From assembly GCF_002834385.1 (NCBI RefSeq), contig NZ_PITQ01000005.1:62001-126000 (forward strand): a stretch of DNA of 64,000 nt. The letters run 5' to 3'. Position numbers and translations under genes: made by a program. Position 1 is the first letter of the stretch. Every line of letters starts with the position of its first letter. Below, piece after piece: positions 1-11,141 of this stretch. This DNA comes from Rahnella sp. AA (GTDB taxonomy: Bacteria > Pseudomonadota > Gammaproteobacteria > Enterobacterales > Enterobacteriaceae). Below the pieces are notes generated by a model. It had not been told where the DNA came from. It worked only from the letters and a program-made list of their open reading frames with translations, and did not search any database.

Positions 1-250
1 CGCGAAGAGCGCTCAGCCAGCGTGGGATGATTACATGAAATCCGTGCTGGAAGGCGTACCGGAACAACCGCAAACGCCACCGCCTGGCATTGTGACGGTG
101 ACCATCGATAAGAGTACCGGCAAGTTATCCGACGGTGGTGGCAACAGCCGTCCGGAATACTTCATCGACGGAACGCAGCCGACGGAACATGCCGTTCACG
201 AAGTCGGGACAACCATTATGGATAATGGTCAGGAACACGAACTGTTCTGA
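1..250 (+). CDS. mrcA: Penicillin-binding protein 1A, C-terminal end (partial)
   Basis: Only the last ~82 codons are present; the frame is open from base 2 and stops with TGA at 248-250. The visible tail starts AKSAQPAWDDYMKSVLEG and continues through a Pro-rich stretch to GQEHELF, which matches the C-terminal tail of the bifunctional murein glycosyltransferase/transpeptidase PBP1a. The catalytic domains lie upstream of the window. The neighbour is nudE, convergent, as in E. coli mrcA-nudE. Identification rests on this tail plus synteny, and both agree. Confidence 0.85.
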   Translation, partial: AKSAQPAWDDYMKSVLEGVPEQPQTPPPGIVTVTIDKSTGKLSDGGGNSRPEYFIDGTQPTEHAVHEVGTTIMDNGQEHELF

Positions 251-265
251 TCAATAAGAAAAAGC

Positions 266-302
266 AAAAAGCCGGTCTGCGTAATGCATGACCGGCTTTT
301 TT
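266..302. terminator. Bidirectional terminator between mrcA and nudE
   Basis: Stem GCCGGTC (271-277) / GACCGGC (290-296), flanked by A5 at 266-270 and a T run at 297-302, so it can end transcription from both convergent genes. Confidence 0.85.
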
Positions 303-321
303 ACAGGCACTTCACATCGGT

Positions 322-879
322 TCAACGCGCGTTTCGTGTCAGAAAATCATGCGCCAGAAATAAAGCGCTGACATTGCGTGCTTCACAAAAATCAGGATGT
401 TGCAGCAGTTCCATCATGCGCGAAATGGGCCAGCGGGTTTGCGGCAAAGGTTCCGGCTCATCGCCTTCCAGGCTTTTCAGGTACAGATCTTTGGCGATGA
501 CGATATTCATGCGGCTGGAGAAGTATGACGGGGCCATGGTCAGTTTCGCCAGCACATCGAAATGCCTTGCACCGTAGCCCACCTCTTCCATCAGTTCACG
601 GTTAGCCGCATCAAGGACGCCTTCCCCCGGATCAATCAGCCCTTTCGGGAAACCCAGCTCGTAGCTTTCGATACCGACAGCATATTCATGAATTAACAGC
701 AGTTCATCACCGATGACCGGAACAATCATCACCGCTTCACGGTCAGATGGCCGCATCCGTTCATAGACACGCTCAGCCCCGTTGCTAAACGTCAGATCGA
801 CGGATTCGATGGTGAACAGGCGAGAACGGGCTACGGTTTCCACCTTCAGGATTTTCGGTTTTTGCAGGTGTTGTGTCAT
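322..879 (-). CDS. nudE: ADP compounds hydrolase NudE (Nudix hydrolase)
   Basis: 185 residues, close to the E. coli enzyme (186). NudE hydrolyses ADP-ribose, NADH and diadenosine polyphosphates (family knowledge), clearing nucleoside diphosphate derivatives in the cytoplasm. The Nudix box is complete: it starts at G80 (GLIDPGEGVLDAA) and continues RELMEEVG at 94-101, giving the metal-binding REXXEE core. The ATG at 879 is preceded by a GGGG-containing Shine-Dalgarno. The gene is convergent to mrcA and divergent from igaA, the standard enterobacterial arrangement. Confidence 0.95.
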   Translation of the reverse strand: MTQHLQKPKILKVETVARSRLFTIESVDLTFSNGAERVYERMRPSDREAVMIVPVIGDELLLIHEYAVGIESYELGFPKGLIDPGEGVLDAANRELMEEVGYGARHFDVLAKLTMAPSYFSSRMNIVIAKDLYLKSLEGDEPEPLPQTRWPISRMMELLQHPDFCEARNVSALFLAHDFLTRNAR

Positions 880-1319
880 TTCATCCCCAACTTATTATTC
901 ACCTGACCAGAGGTGTTCTAATGGGTTCGTTCTGTGTTAAAAGACCGTAATCTGAGGCCATTGTGCGTTAATGAGAGCCTGAATCGCAATATTTACTGAA
1001 AAACTGTCCTGCCCGCACTCATTTCCCGAACAATATCTCCCGAAAAAACAGTACCTGTCGCACAAAAAATACACATGGGTTCCTCGATGCCGTCGTTTTT
1101 CTTTAACAAAAACACTCGTGCTGCAAAATAGGATTATACCGATACCCGGCGCTATACAAATGCGGGTATCCTTTATTGTGGTGTTTTTATGCGCACTATT
1201 CAGACAAACAATAATAAAATTCCTATCAAAAAGGCACTCGCGCGCAGAATGTGCATTTCGTTTATGTATAATACTTTCACAGAGTTGACGTAAGTCACCC
1301 ATGTCTGAACGGGGATCGG
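880..1319. other. 440-bp intergenic region between nudE and igaA
   Basis: No convincing gene is seen; the short antisense frames here lack family features. It holds a perfect 8-bp dyad GATACCCG (1141-1148) / CGGGTATC (1163-1170), with a TATAAT on the minus strand at 1138-1133 just beyond it that could serve nudE. Nearer igaA is a plus-strand TATAAT at 1267-1272. The span is AT-rich compared with the flanking genes. Confidence 0.4.
1267..1272 (+). promoter_or_regulatory. Candidate -10 element of igaA
   Basis: A perfect TATAAT 47 bases upstream of the igaA ATG. No good -35 is visible at 16-18 bp, so it may depend on an activator or be weak. Confidence 0.4.
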
Positions 1320-3461
1320 ATGAGCACAGTAGTCGTGACACTGGTGTTGTTGTGCATCGCAATCATTGCCACAGCGTCTTATTTTTGGCTTGTATTGCGC
1401 CGCCGCCAACGCGACGAGTCCGTCGTGCGTTTCACCACACCGAGCCAGCGCAAACTTTCACAGAAAGAGCGAGATGCAGTAGAACGCTACCTCAGGCAAA
1501 ATGAAGGCCTCGGCCAGACCCCGATTACCCACCGAAATAATCTGATTATCCTGCGCGATAAACTTACGCTGACAACCAAAAGCGAGAATGTTTACAGCCT
1601 CAAGCGCGCGATCACCCGTTATGGCATTGCAAGTGAAGACCCAAATAAATGGCGCTACTTCCTTGATGCGACTGAAATTCACCTGCCCCCTTTCTGGGAG
1701 CAATATATCGCGCAGGAAAATCAGGTCGAGCTGATCAAAACCCAGACGATGCCACTGGTTATCTCGCTGAACGGTCATACGCTGGCCGATCATGTGTATG
1801 AAGGCCCGGCCCCGGTTTCTGCTGTCATGCCAACGCCACCGCAAAATGCTTCGATCCGCCACGAAGAAAGTGAACATATTGAACTGGTGAAGGTGCGCAG
1901 GGAGACACGCGAAGAACATGCGCTAACCCGCTCCAATGGGGTCAAAGAAGCGCTGGCCGCCTCCGGTGTGCTGCTGCTGCTTTTCATCACGTTACAAAGC
2001 CCTGTGATGTTCCTGCCCTGGTTACTGGCGATCTCCGCAGGGCTCGCCGGATGGATTGTCTGGCGGGTCGTATCCGAACGTTTAGGTAAAAACCGTAAAG
2101 AAATCCACTGTCTGCGTGGATTACCTAAACGCTGGGGATTGTTTGGTGAATCCAAGCAAGGAGATATCAGCAACATCTCACTCGGTGCCGTCGATCTGGT
2201 TTATCCGCCGCACTGGCAACCGTATATTGGCCGGGATCTCGGCCAGCCAACCGATATTGAAGTGTATATGAACAGCCAGGTCGTCCGGCAGGGTAACTAT
2301 CTGTCGCTGCACGATGAGGTGAAAAAATTCCCGCTCCAGCAGTGGGGGAAGAATCTGGTGCTGGCCACCAGTGCCTTCCTTCTGCTGCTGGCCTTGCTGG
2401 TTTATGTGCCGCTTGGCTTGCCGCTTAAACTCAGCATAGCGTGGCTTCAGGGCGCACAAAGTTCACAGGTAAACAGTGTTCAGGAGCTGGAAAAAGCCCC
2501 GCTGCGCGTCGGTGATACCCTGAAAGTTCAGGGAACAGGCATGTGTTATGTTCCTCCGTCGGCCAACCGCACCGCGTCCGGTTTTATGCCTTTTGATTGC
2601 TCGGCAATCTACTGGAATACAGCCACACCGTTGCCGGTGCCACAGTCAGAAATTATTGATGCGGCCACCGCGTTGCAAACGACTGTTAATAATCAGATGC
2701 ATCCGGGGGAAAGCCCGGAACAAAATATTAACCCGCAACTGGCTACCGCCATTGAAAAATCCGGCATGATCCTGCTTGATGATTTTGCCGATATCGTCCT
2801 GAAAACCGAAACATTATGTGGCAACAGCAACGATTGTGTACGACTAAAAAACGCATTGGTCAATCTGGGGAATTCCAGCAACTGGAATTCGCTGGTTAAG
2901 CGTGCGAAAGCAGGCTCATTGCAAGGGATCAACGTTCTGCTGCGCCCGGTCAGTGCCCAGTCGTTGAGTGAACTGGTGAACAGCGCAACATCTTCGTTCT
3001 TCATCCAGGAAACCCGGCGAGCGGCAGATAGCCTGAATAGTCCTCCGCCCGGTGGGTTCCTGATCAGCAATGATGAGGGCCACCCGTTAATTGAAATGCC
3101 TGTGCCACCGGTCGGTTTATATGCCAATCCGCCGCAGGATCAGTGGAAGCAGTTGCAGCATTTATCGACCCTCCTGCTGCATACCCCGTTCAGTGCACAG
3201 GGTGTGATCACCAGTATCAGCGTCGATGCCAACGGAACACGCCATATCTCGCTGCATAGCGAGCCTGATATTTCAACACTGTGGCGCTATCTGGGCACCA
3301 GTCTATTACTGCTTCTGCTAACGGGTGTTCTTCTCATCAATGTCGTGCTATTTATCCGACGTTTCCTGAAAGATAAACGCCGTATCGACGATATTGAGCA
3401 ATATTATAATTCGTGCTTTCACCCTACGCTGACGCCTGTGTCTCCTCATACTCTGGGCTAA
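1320..3461 (+). CDS. igaA: IgaA/UmoB inner-membrane regulator of the Rcs phosphorelay
   Basis: 713 residues, the usual length for IgaA (YrfF/UmoB). IgaA sits in the inner membrane and restrains the Rcs phosphorelay through contact with RcsD/RcsF (family knowledge). Hydrophobic segments at about 3-26, 215-250, 345-367 and 657-679 give the expected multi-pass topology, with a large periplasmic region between ~370 and 655 carrying Cys residues (for example GTGMCYVP and MPFDCSAIYW). The start MSTVVVTLVLL follows a GGGGAT ribosome site. It sits upstream of yrfG-hslR-hslO, the conserved order. It is normally essential when Rcs is intact. Confidence 0.95.
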   Translation: MSTVVVTLVLLCIAIIATASYFWLVLRRRQRDESVVRFTTPSQRKLSQKERDAVERYLRQNEGLGQTPITHRNNLIILRDKLTLTTKSENVYSLKRAITRYGIASEDPNKWRYFLDATEIHLPPFWEQYIAQENQVELIKTQTMPLVISLNGHTLADHVYEGPAPVSAVMPTPPQNASIRHEESEHIELVKVRRETREEHALTRSNGVKEALAASGVLLLLFITLQSPVMFLPWLLAISAGLAGWIVWRVVSERLGKNRKEIHCLRGLPKRWGLFGESKQGDISNISLGAVDLVYPPHWQPYIGRDLGQPTDIEVYMNSQVVRQGNYLSLHDEVKKFPLQQWGKNLVLATSAFLLLLALLVYVPLGLPLKLSIAWLQGAQSSQVNSVQELEKAPLRVGDTLKVQGTGMCYVPPSANRTASGFMPFDCSAIYWNTATPLPVPQSEIIDAATALQTTVNNQMHPGESPEQNINPQLATAIEKSGMILLDDFADIVLKTETLCGNSNDCVRLKNALVNLGNSSNWNSLVKRAKAGSLQGINVLLRPVSAQSLSELVNSATSSFFIQETRRAADSLNSPPPGGFLISNDEGHPLIEMPVPPVGLYANPPQDQWKQLQHLSTLLLHTPFSAQGVITSISVDANGTRHISLHSEPDISTLWRYLGTSLLLLLLTGVLLINVVLFIRRFLKDKRRIDDIEQYYNSCFHPTLTPVSPHTLG

Positions 3462-3468
3462 TGACCCC

Positions 3469-3490
3469 AAGGTGGCTCCTGCGCCACCTT
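3469..3490 (+). terminator. Hairpin between igaA and yrfG
   Basis: A perfect 8-bp stem AAGGTGGC (3469-3476) / GCCACCTT (3483-3490) with a 6-nt loop, 8 bases after the igaA stop. No T tract follows, so it looks more like a partial attenuator or 3'-end stabiliser than a full terminator. Confidence 0.45.
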
Positions 3491-3580
3491 GTCAGATTAT
3501 GTTACCCTGACGCCCTTCCCTGCTTTTACTTTTCGCTCCTGCGGTATCCGCTTTCTCCGCCGTCAGGATATGGAGCCTTT

Positions 3581-4270
3581 ATGCCCCCTGAATTTGACTG
3601 GAAATGCATTGATACCGTTTTACTGGATATGGACGGCACGCTGTTGGACCTGGCGTTCGACAGCCAGTTCTGGCTGCAAGATGTGCCTCTTGCTCTGAGC
3701 GAACAACGCGCTATTCCGCTGGAAAATGCCCGCCAGCTTATTCATGACGAATATCTGGCCGTCCAGCACACCATGAACTGGTACTGCTTTGATTACTGGA
3801 GCAAACGCTTAGATCTTGATATCTATCAGATGACGACCAACATCGGTAAAAATGCGCGTTTACGTGATGATACGGTGCCTTTTCTGACTCATCTGCGTGA
3901 AAGCGGGCGGCAGACCATTTTACTGACCAATGCGCACCCTCACAGTCTTTCGGTTAAAATTGAACATACCGGTTTGGATCGGCACCTTGATTTATTACTT
4001 TCCACCCATACATTTGGTTATCCGAAGGAAGATCAGCGGTTGTGGTCTGCGGTGCAACAACAGACCGGTTTTAATCCTGAGAGAACATTATTTGTCGACG
4101 ACGGTGAACCCATCCTGAATGCGGCAAAAACCTTCGGTATCCGCTATTGTCTGGGTATAGAAAACCCGGATTCCACCATGGCAGACAAGTCATTTCAGGG
4201 TTATCCCTCGATTAGTGACTTCCGCAGCCTGTTGCCTTCGATTGACCCCGTGGCAGGCCCGGACAGGTAA
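3581..4270 (+). CDS. yrfG: GMP/IMP nucleotidase YrfG (HAD superfamily)
   Basis: 229 residues from the ATG at 3581; the frame is open further upstream into igaA, but the family N-terminus begins just before the HAD motif and a GGAG-like site precedes this ATG. HAD motif I is DMDGT (D16, D18), followed by a helical cap, motif II around LLTNAHP and motif IV FVDDGEP. The family dephosphorylates purine 5'-nucleotides (GMP, IMP) in the cytosol. It lies between igaA and hslR as in E. coli. Confidence 0.9.
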   Translation: MPPEFDWKCIDTVLLDMDGTLLDLAFDSQFWLQDVPLALSEQRAIPLENARQLIHDEYLAVQHTMNWYCFDYWSKRLDLDIYQMTTNIGKNARLRDDTVPFLTHLRESGRQTILLTNAHPHSLSVKIEHTGLDRHLDLLLSTHTFGYPKEDQRLWSAVQQQTGFNPERTLFVDDGEPILNAAKTFGIRYCLGIENPDSTMADKSFQGYPSISDFRSLLPSIDPVAGPDR

Positions 4271-4294
4271 TACCGGCACGTTCAGGGGAGAAAA

Positions 4295-4699
4295 ATGAAA
4301 GGCAAAACGGAAGAAGATGACAATGCAGTACGTCTCGATAAATGGTTGTGGGCGGCTCGTTTTTATAAGACCCGTGCACTGGCACGCGAGATGATTGACG
4401 GCGGCAAAGTGCATTACAACGGCCAGCGGGGCAAACCCAGCAAGCTGATGGAACTGAATGCCGAAATCACCCTTCGTCAGGGAAATGACACAAAAACGGT
4501 CATCGTGCTGGGGCTGACGACTCAGCGCCGCAGTGCGGAAGAAGCGCAGACGCTTTATCAGGAAACCGACGCGAGCATCGTCAGCCGGGAGAAAATCTCG
4601 GAAGCGCGAAAAATGAACGCGATGCCGCATCCGGACAGACGTCCGGATAAAAAGGAGCGCCGCAACCTGATCAAATTTAAATATGGCGATCAAGAGTGA
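4295..4699 (+). CDS. hslR: Heat shock protein 15 (ribosome-associated S4 protein)
   Basis: 134 residues. The N-terminal S4 RNA-binding domain (about 12-75) contains VRLDKWLWAARFYKTRALA and GGKVHYNG; the C-terminus is basic (DRRPDKKERRNL). Hsp15 binds free 50S subunits carrying a nascent peptidyl-tRNA and helps recycle stalled subunits after heat shock (family knowledge). AGGGGAG lies just upstream. It is followed 21 bp later by hslO, so the two heat-shock genes probably share a transcript with yrfG. Confidence 0.95.
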   Translation: MKGKTEEDDNAVRLDKWLWAARFYKTRALAREMIDGGKVHYNGQRGKPSKLMELNAEITLRQGNDTKTVIVLGLTTQRRSAEEAQTLYQETDASIVSREKISEARKMNAMPHPDRRPDKKERRNLIKFKYGDQE

Positions 4700-4720
4700 T
4701 CGTCACTGAGAGAGAAAACT

Positions 4721-5605
4721 ATGTCTAATCACGACCAACTGCACCGTTACCTGTTCAATAATCACGCCGTCCGCGGTGAACTGGTCGCGCTCAATGAAAC
4801 TTTCCAGCAGATCGTTGCCGGTCACGATTACCCGGCAGAAGTCCGCAGCCTGTTGGGTGAAATGCTGGTCGCCACCAGCCTGCTGACCGCCACGCTGAAA
4901 TTTGACGGAGACATCACCGTTCAGCTGCAAGGCGATGGCCCGCTGAAACTGGCGGTGATCAACGGGAATAACCGTCAGGAACTGCGCGGTATCGCGCGCC
5001 TGCAAGGTGATATCGCAGAAGGCAGCTCGCTGAAAGAGATGATTGGCAACGGTTACATGGTGATCACCATTTCCCCAAATGTGGGCGAGCGCTATCAGGG
5101 AGTCGTCGGCCTGGAAGGCGAAAATCTGGCGGAGTGCCTGGAAAACTACTTCATGCAGTCAGAACAGCTGCCGACCCGCATTTTCATCCGTACCGGTGAA
5201 ATTGAGGGCCAACCAGCCGCAGGCGGTATGTTGCTGCAGGTGCTGCCAGCCGAAGATACTGACCCGGAAGAATTCAGCCATCTGGCTCAGCTGACCACCA
5301 CCATCAAGGCGGAAGAGCTGTTCACCCTGCCGGCTAACGAAGTGCTTTATCGTCTGTATCACCAGGAAGAAGTCACGCTGTATGAACCGCAGGATGTGTG
5401 TTTCCGCTGCACCTGTTCACGTGAACGTTGCGCCGGAGCCCTGCTGACGCTGCCTGATGAAGAAATTCTGGAAATGCTGGAAGCTGACGGGAAAATTGAA
5501 ATGCACTGTGACTATTGCGGATCAGACTATGTGTTTGACGCGATGGATCTGGCAACCCTGAAAACGGACGGTGACGTTCATCCGGGAAATGATCACATTC
5601 ATTGA
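4721..5605 (+). CDS. hslO: Redox-regulated chaperone Hsp33
   Basis: 294 residues, like E. coli Hsp33. The C-terminal redox switch is complete: a CXC pair at C230/C232 and a CXXC pair at C263/C266, which hold zinc when reduced and form disulfides on oxidation, activating holdase function. The N-terminal domain carries the conserved [17 protein letters not shown] start. AGAGAGAAAA precedes the ATG. Cytoplasmic defence against peroxide and bleach-type stress (family knowledge). Confidence 0.97.
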   Translation: MSNHDQLHRYLFNNHAVRGELVALNETFQQIVAGHDYPAEVRSLLGEMLVATSLLTATLKFDGDITVQLQGDGPLKLAVINGNNRQELRGIARLQGDIAEGSSLKEMIGNGYMVITISPNVGERYQGVVGLEGENLAECLENYFMQSEQLPTRIFIRTGEIEGQPAAGGMLLQVLPAEDTDPEEFSHLAQLTTTIKAEELFTLPANEVLYRLYHQEEVTLYEPQDVCFRCTCSRERCAGALLTLPDEEILEMLEADGKIEMHCDYCGSDYVFDAMDLATLKTDGDVHPGNDHIH

Positions 5606-5625
5606 TCGTTAACAAACGCCATCTG

Positions 5626-5653
5626 GGGACTTTTCGCTGAAAGTCCCTTTTTT
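5626..5653 (+). terminator. Rho-independent terminator of hslO
   Basis: Stem GGGACTTT (5626-5633) / AAAGTCCC (5640-5647) followed by six T, 20 bases after the hslO stop. Confidence 0.85.
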
Positions 5654-5777
5654 ATTGCTTTTGCATAACGTCATTTGCACAAATTAAGAGCCTTTCATCA
5701 CAATCCCATAAAATTATTTACATCCCCCGTTATTCTTTGATACCAATCGCGGTTAAAAATCGATAAATACCTACAAT

Positions 5778-5783
5778 TATAAT
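5778..5783 (+). promoter_or_regulatory. Candidate -10 of the pckA promoter
   Basis: TATAAT at 5778-5783, 61 bases before the chosen pckA ATG, inside an AT-rich leader. A -35 is weak (TTAAAA region), which fits a promoter needing CRP, known for pckA in E. coli; I see no clear CRP box. Confidence 0.4.
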
Positions 5784-5843
5784 GAGTTTATCCCTATGGC
5801 TTCTGTCGTAGGGGATTCAAATTTCAGTTCAAGGAGCAGGGAA

Positions 5844-7466
5844 ATGCCTACCACTCTCGGGGTTACCGCCGAAACACTCGCCCGTTACGGGATCCATCAG
5901 AATAGCGAAATCGTCTATAACCCTGATTACGATCTTCTTTTCAAAGAAGAGACCGCACCCGGCCTGGAAGGCTTTGAGCGCGGGCAGGTGACGGAGCTGG
6001 GCGCAGTGAATGTCGATACCGGCATCTTTACCGGCCGCTCGCCGAAAGATAAATACATTGTCCGTGATGACACCACCCGCGACACGCTGTGGTGGGCTGA
6101 TCAGGGCAAAGGAAAGAACGATAACAAACCGCTTACTCAGGAAATCTGGGCTTCGCTGAAAACGCGGGTCAGCAATCAGCTTTCAGGAAAACGCCTGTTT
6201 ATCGTTGACGCATTCTGCGGCGCGAACGCCAATTCCCGTCTGAAAGTCCGCTTCATTACGGAAGTGGCGTGGCAGGCGCATTTCGTCAAAAACATGTTTA
6301 TCCGCCCGACGGACAGCGAGCTGGAAGGTTTCGAGCCTGACTTTATCGTGATGAACGGCGCGAAATGCACCAATCCGGACTGGCAGAAACAGGGGCTGAA
6401 CTCCGAAAACTTCATCGCTTTCAACCTGACCGAGCGCATCCAGCTTATCGGCGGATCCTGGTACGGCGGCGAAATGAAAAAAGGGATGTTTGCCGTGATG
6501 AACTATCTGCTGCCTTTGCAGGGGATTGCGTCGATGCATTGCTCGGCTAACGTCGGAGAAAAAGGCGATGTGGCCGTCTTCTTTGGCCTCTCCGGCACGG
6601 GTAAAACCACGTTATCCACCGATCCCAAACGCAAACTTATCGGCGACGATGAACATGGCTGGGACGACGACGGTGTCTTCAACTTCGAAGGTGGCTGTTA
6701 TGCCAAAACCATCAAACTCAGCAAAGAAGCCGAACCGGAAATCTTTGGCGCGATAAAACGTGATGCATTGCTGGAAAACGTGATGGTCAGCGAAGACGGC
6801 AAGATAGATTTTAATGACGGTAGCAAAACGGAAAACACCCGAGTCTCCTACCCGATTTATCACATTGAAAATATCGTGACCCCCGTATCGAAAGCCGGGC
6901 ACGCCAGCAAAGTGATTTTCCTGACGGCTGATGCGTTTGGCGTATTACCGCCAGTTTCGCGGCTGACCGCATCCCAGACGCAATACCATTTCCTCTCCGG
7001 CTTCACGGCGAAACTGGCGGGTACTGAGCGTGGCGTCAATGAACCGACTCCGACGTTTTCTGCCTGCTTTGGCGCTGCGTTCCTGATGCTGCATCCGACG
7101 CAATATTCCGAAGTGCTGGTAAAACGCATGGAAGCGGCGGGCGCACAGGCCTATCTGGTTAATACTGGCTGGAATGGTACGGGCAAACGTATTTCCCTGA
7201 AAAACACCCGCGCCATCATCGATGCGATTCTGAACGGGACTATCGATGACGCCGAAACCTTCACGCTGCCGTTGTTCAATCTGGCGGTGCCAACCGAACT
7301 GCCGGGCGTCGACAGCCATATTCTGGATCCGCGTAATACGTACGGCAGCCGCGAGCAGTGGCAGGAAAAAGCGCAGCACCTGGCGCAGTTATTTATCGAT
7401 AATTTCGATAAATATACGGATACCCCGGCTGGCGCAGCACTGGTCAGTGCAGGCCCTCAGCGTTAA
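5844..7466 (+). CDS. pckA: Phosphoenolpyruvate carboxykinase (ATP)
   Basis: 540 residues from the ATG at 5844, identical in length to the E. coli enzyme; an in-frame ATG at 5796 exists, but AAGGAG at 5831-5836 sits 7 nt before 5844 and the family begins here. The enzyme converts oxaloacetate plus ATP to phosphoenolpyruvate, the first committed step of gluconeogenesis. The P-loop [11 protein letters not shown] starts at G248; the metal/PEP site [11 protein letters not shown] follows, as do the [11 protein letters not shown] substrate loop and CSANVG. Usually CRP-activated. Confidence 0.97.
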   Translation: MPTTLGVTAETLARYGIHQNSEIVYNPDYDLLFKEETAPGLEGFERGQVTELGAVNVDTGIFTGRSPKDKYIVRDDTTRDTLWWADQGKGKNDNKPLTQEIWASLKTRVSNQLSGKRLFIVDAFCGANANSRLKVRFITEVAWQAHFVKNMFIRPTDSELEGFEPDFIVMNGAKCTNPDWQKQGLNSENFIAFNLTERIQLIGGSWYGGEMKKGMFAVMNYLLPLQGIASMHCSANVGEKGDVAVFFGLSGTGKTTLSTDPKRKLIGDDEHGWDDDGVFNFEGGCYAKTIKLSKEAEPEIFGAIKRDALLENVMVSEDGKIDFNDGSKTENTRVSYPIYHIENIVTPVSKAGHASKVIFLTADAFGVLPPVSRLTASQTQYHFLSGFTAKLAGTERGVNEPTPTFSACFGAAFLMLHPTQYSEVLVKRMEAAGAQAYLVNTGWNGTGKRISLKNTRAIIDAILNGTIDDAETFTLPLFNLAVPTELPGVDSHILDPRNTYGSREQWQEKAQHLAQLFIDNFDKYTDTPAGAALVSAGPQR

Positions 7467-7485
7467 TGACTTGCCATTCCTCCTC

Positions 7486-7510
7486 AGGCGCGGATTTACG
7501 CGCCTTTTTT
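7486..7510 (+). terminator. Rho-independent terminator of pckA
   Basis: Stem AGGCGCG (7486-7492) / CGCGCCT (7499-7505), then T5 before ATTGC. It separates pckA from the following small two-gene module. Confidence 0.85.
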
Positions 7511-7577
7511 ATTGCAACCCTTTCAGTCACATTCCAGAATGACAGCAATGCACGCATTGCTGTCACAGGAGCCTCAA

Positions 7578-7790
7578 ATGGCCACCATTACCGTTCGTAA
7601 TCTGGATGATGAAGTGAAAGAGTTACTGCGCATCGCGGCGGCCCAAAAAGGCCACTCAATGGAAGAGGAGGCACGGCTGATTCTGAAGCAGGCGTTAACC
7701 ACCCCCGCATCTGGCGTCGGTCTGGGCAGCCAGCTCCGCCAGCGCTTTTCCTTACTGCATGTAGATACGCTGGAGCTGCCATCAAAATGA
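7578..7790 (+). CDS. FitA/VapB-type ribbon-helix-helix antitoxin
   Basis: 70 residues from the ATG at 7578, with AGGAG 6 nt upstream; a longer frame back to 7512 lacks such a site. The N-terminus ATITVRNLDDEVKELLRIAA is the classic FitA-like Arc/MetJ ribbon-helix-helix, followed by GHSMEEEARLIL, the second helix. The C-terminal ~25 residues would be the toxin-wrapping tail. Its TGA overlaps the ATG of the next gene (ATGA at 7787), the usual translational coupling of such pairs. It probably represses its own promoter. It lies between pckA and envZ, which are direct neighbours in E. coli, so the pair is an insertion. Confidence 0.85.
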   Translation: MATITVRNLDDEVKELLRIAAAQKGHSMEEEARLILKQALTTPASGVGLGSQLRQRFSLLHVDTLELPSK

Positions 7791-8266
7791 TCATCCTCAG
7801 CACTGCCGTTATCCTGGAGATGATAAACCCCAAACCGCAAAAAACTGTACTGCAATGGCTGGATGCACAGGATACCAGCCAGCTATATCTGACCAGCCTG
7901 AGTGTCGCCGGGCTGTTCGTCTGGGTGGAGAATTTGCCCGAAGACTCCCCGAAAAACGCCCTCGCCGATGCCTTGCTCGACATGCTGAACCAGGACTTTG
8001 CGGGCCGTCTGCTATCGTTTGACGCCGCCAGCGCACTGCATTATCCACGCGTAGCGACTTTATCAAAACAAGCGAACGTGGAGATGACTGAACGCGAGAT
8101 GCAACTGGCGGCAATTTGCCTGCAACATCAGGCCAGCCTGGCGACAGACTCCCGTGACCGGTTTGCGCATGCCGGCATTACGCTGGTTAATCCGTGGGAT
8201 ATGACGGAGACGCCAAGATGGCGGGAGGAAGCGGCGGAGTACTATGTGATGAGCAGGAAAAGTTAA
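7787..8266 (+). CDS. FitB/VapC-like PIN-domain protein with degenerate active site
   Basis: 159 residues, overlapping the antitoxin by 4 bases. Its overall pattern fits FitB: hydrophobic first strand MIIL, a central LYLTSLSVAGL strand-helix, QLAAICLQHQASLAT, and the closing ITLVNPWD. In active FitB/VapC the first strand reads LDTNV, a Glu follows SVA-, an Asp precedes QIAAI, and a further Asp lies in the -RDF motif. Here these are LSTAV (S5, A7), G42, E104 and a shifted DSRDRF (D121, D124). The four-acid metal site is therefore largely lost while the frame stays open. It may be an inactive toxin relic, a decoy or a regulator. Lengths beyond ~140 are slightly longer than typical. Confidence 0.7.
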   Translation: MIILSTAVILEMINPKPQKTVLQWLDAQDTSQLYLTSLSVAGLFVWVENLPEDSPKNALADALLDMLNQDFAGRLLSFDAASALHYPRVATLSKQANVEMTEREMQLAAICLQHQASLATDSRDRFAHAGITLVNPWDMTETPRWREEAAEYYVMSRKS

Positions 8267-8287
8267 AACGCTCGCCGGGGTTTCATA

Positions 8288-8398
8288 ATGCTTACGCTAT
8301 ACCTGAAGCTTTTACAGGATGGTGAAAATTTCGGTTCCTCACGTACGGTGAAAAACCGAAACCTCCACCAGCTCAAAGAACCCCTGTTGGGATCATGA
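8288..8398 (+). CDS. 36-residue ORF, possible remnant of a RelE/HigB-like protein
   Basis: ATG 8288 to TGA 8398, with GGGG about 10 nt upstream. The peptide has a helix (LTLYLKLLQDGENFG) followed by RTVKNRNLHQLKE. That layout, helix then 'VK..L..LxE', weakly recalls the middle of RelE/HigB toxins, but 36 residues cannot be assigned. It lies directly behind the degenerate toxin and before the envZ 3' end. It may be a decayed gene end or non-coding. Confidence 0.25.
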   Translation: MLTLYLKLLQDGENFGSSRTVKNRNLHQLKEPLLGS

Positions 8399-8409
8399 GC
8401 CAACCTAAT

Positions 8410-10487
<2,078 letters not shown>

Positions 10488-11141
10488 GTAAATCTCCCAA
10501 AGGCGTGAATGCCTGAAGCTTGTATTGTTAGAAATATCAATCAAAACAGACAGCGTTTATTGGTATATATTCTAGACGAAATTGTAACAATGGATATGGT
10601 TTTCCTAATTTATCAACAATATCAGAGCAATCTTCTGCTTCCAGCACGGGGTTAGCCGAAGTTCGGCGCGGGATTAACACGAATTCCCGCTCATTCCGGG
10701 TGTTTGAAAAACGAGCAACCCGTTTCTGTATCAGAGTAAGAAGGGATGTTTAAATGAAAGAAGACATTCTTAAAAGGATCTGCAAATTTCACAATTAGTG
10801 CTTTTAAATTTACTTTCAATCACGCCCCCTCTGTTGTAATAGAATTAAATAGTTCAGCTAACCGAAACATATTAACGATTTATTTAGAAGGCGAGTGCAG
10901 CGTATTTAGAAAAAAGCGAAAAATCAGTTAATTGAATTAAAAATCACACAATATTATTCCGGATGAATACCACTGATCGATTTTAGAACAGCACATCACC
11001 CGGCAAATTAACATTCCCTATCTCATACATAAAACAGTTGATAGAATCTTTCCCCACGGATATTCCATCAGTGATTTTATGAAATTCCTGATAAACTCCG
11101 TGAAACTACCTTTAACGTTTAATTTCTGAATGGATGCAACA
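10488..11141. other. 654-bp AT-rich region between ompR and the fimbrial operon
   Basis: No gene is supported. The ompR-proximal part must hold the ompR promoter (minus strand, around 10560-10590; a TTGTTA plus ATATATAC-type pair is visible but weak). The 10780-11140 part is very AT-rich with several T and A tracts and would suit H-NS silencing and fimbrial promoter control. Weak -10-like TAGAAT sequences occur; none is decisive. No invertible element with clear inverted repeats was found. Confidence 0.35.

Noticed and set aside
937-1362. 141-codon minus-strand frame in the nudE-igaA gap
   Set aside because: It runs into igaA, is Cys/Ile/Arg-odd in composition and lacks a ribosome site or recognisable domain.
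3413-3580. Longer N-terminus for yrfG starting inside igaA
   Set aside because: The added residues are unlike HAD nucleotidases and the ATG at 3581 has a ribosome site.
10488-11141. Invertible fimbrial promoter switch
   Set aside because: No pair of matching inverted repeats around a promoter and no recombinase gene were found.
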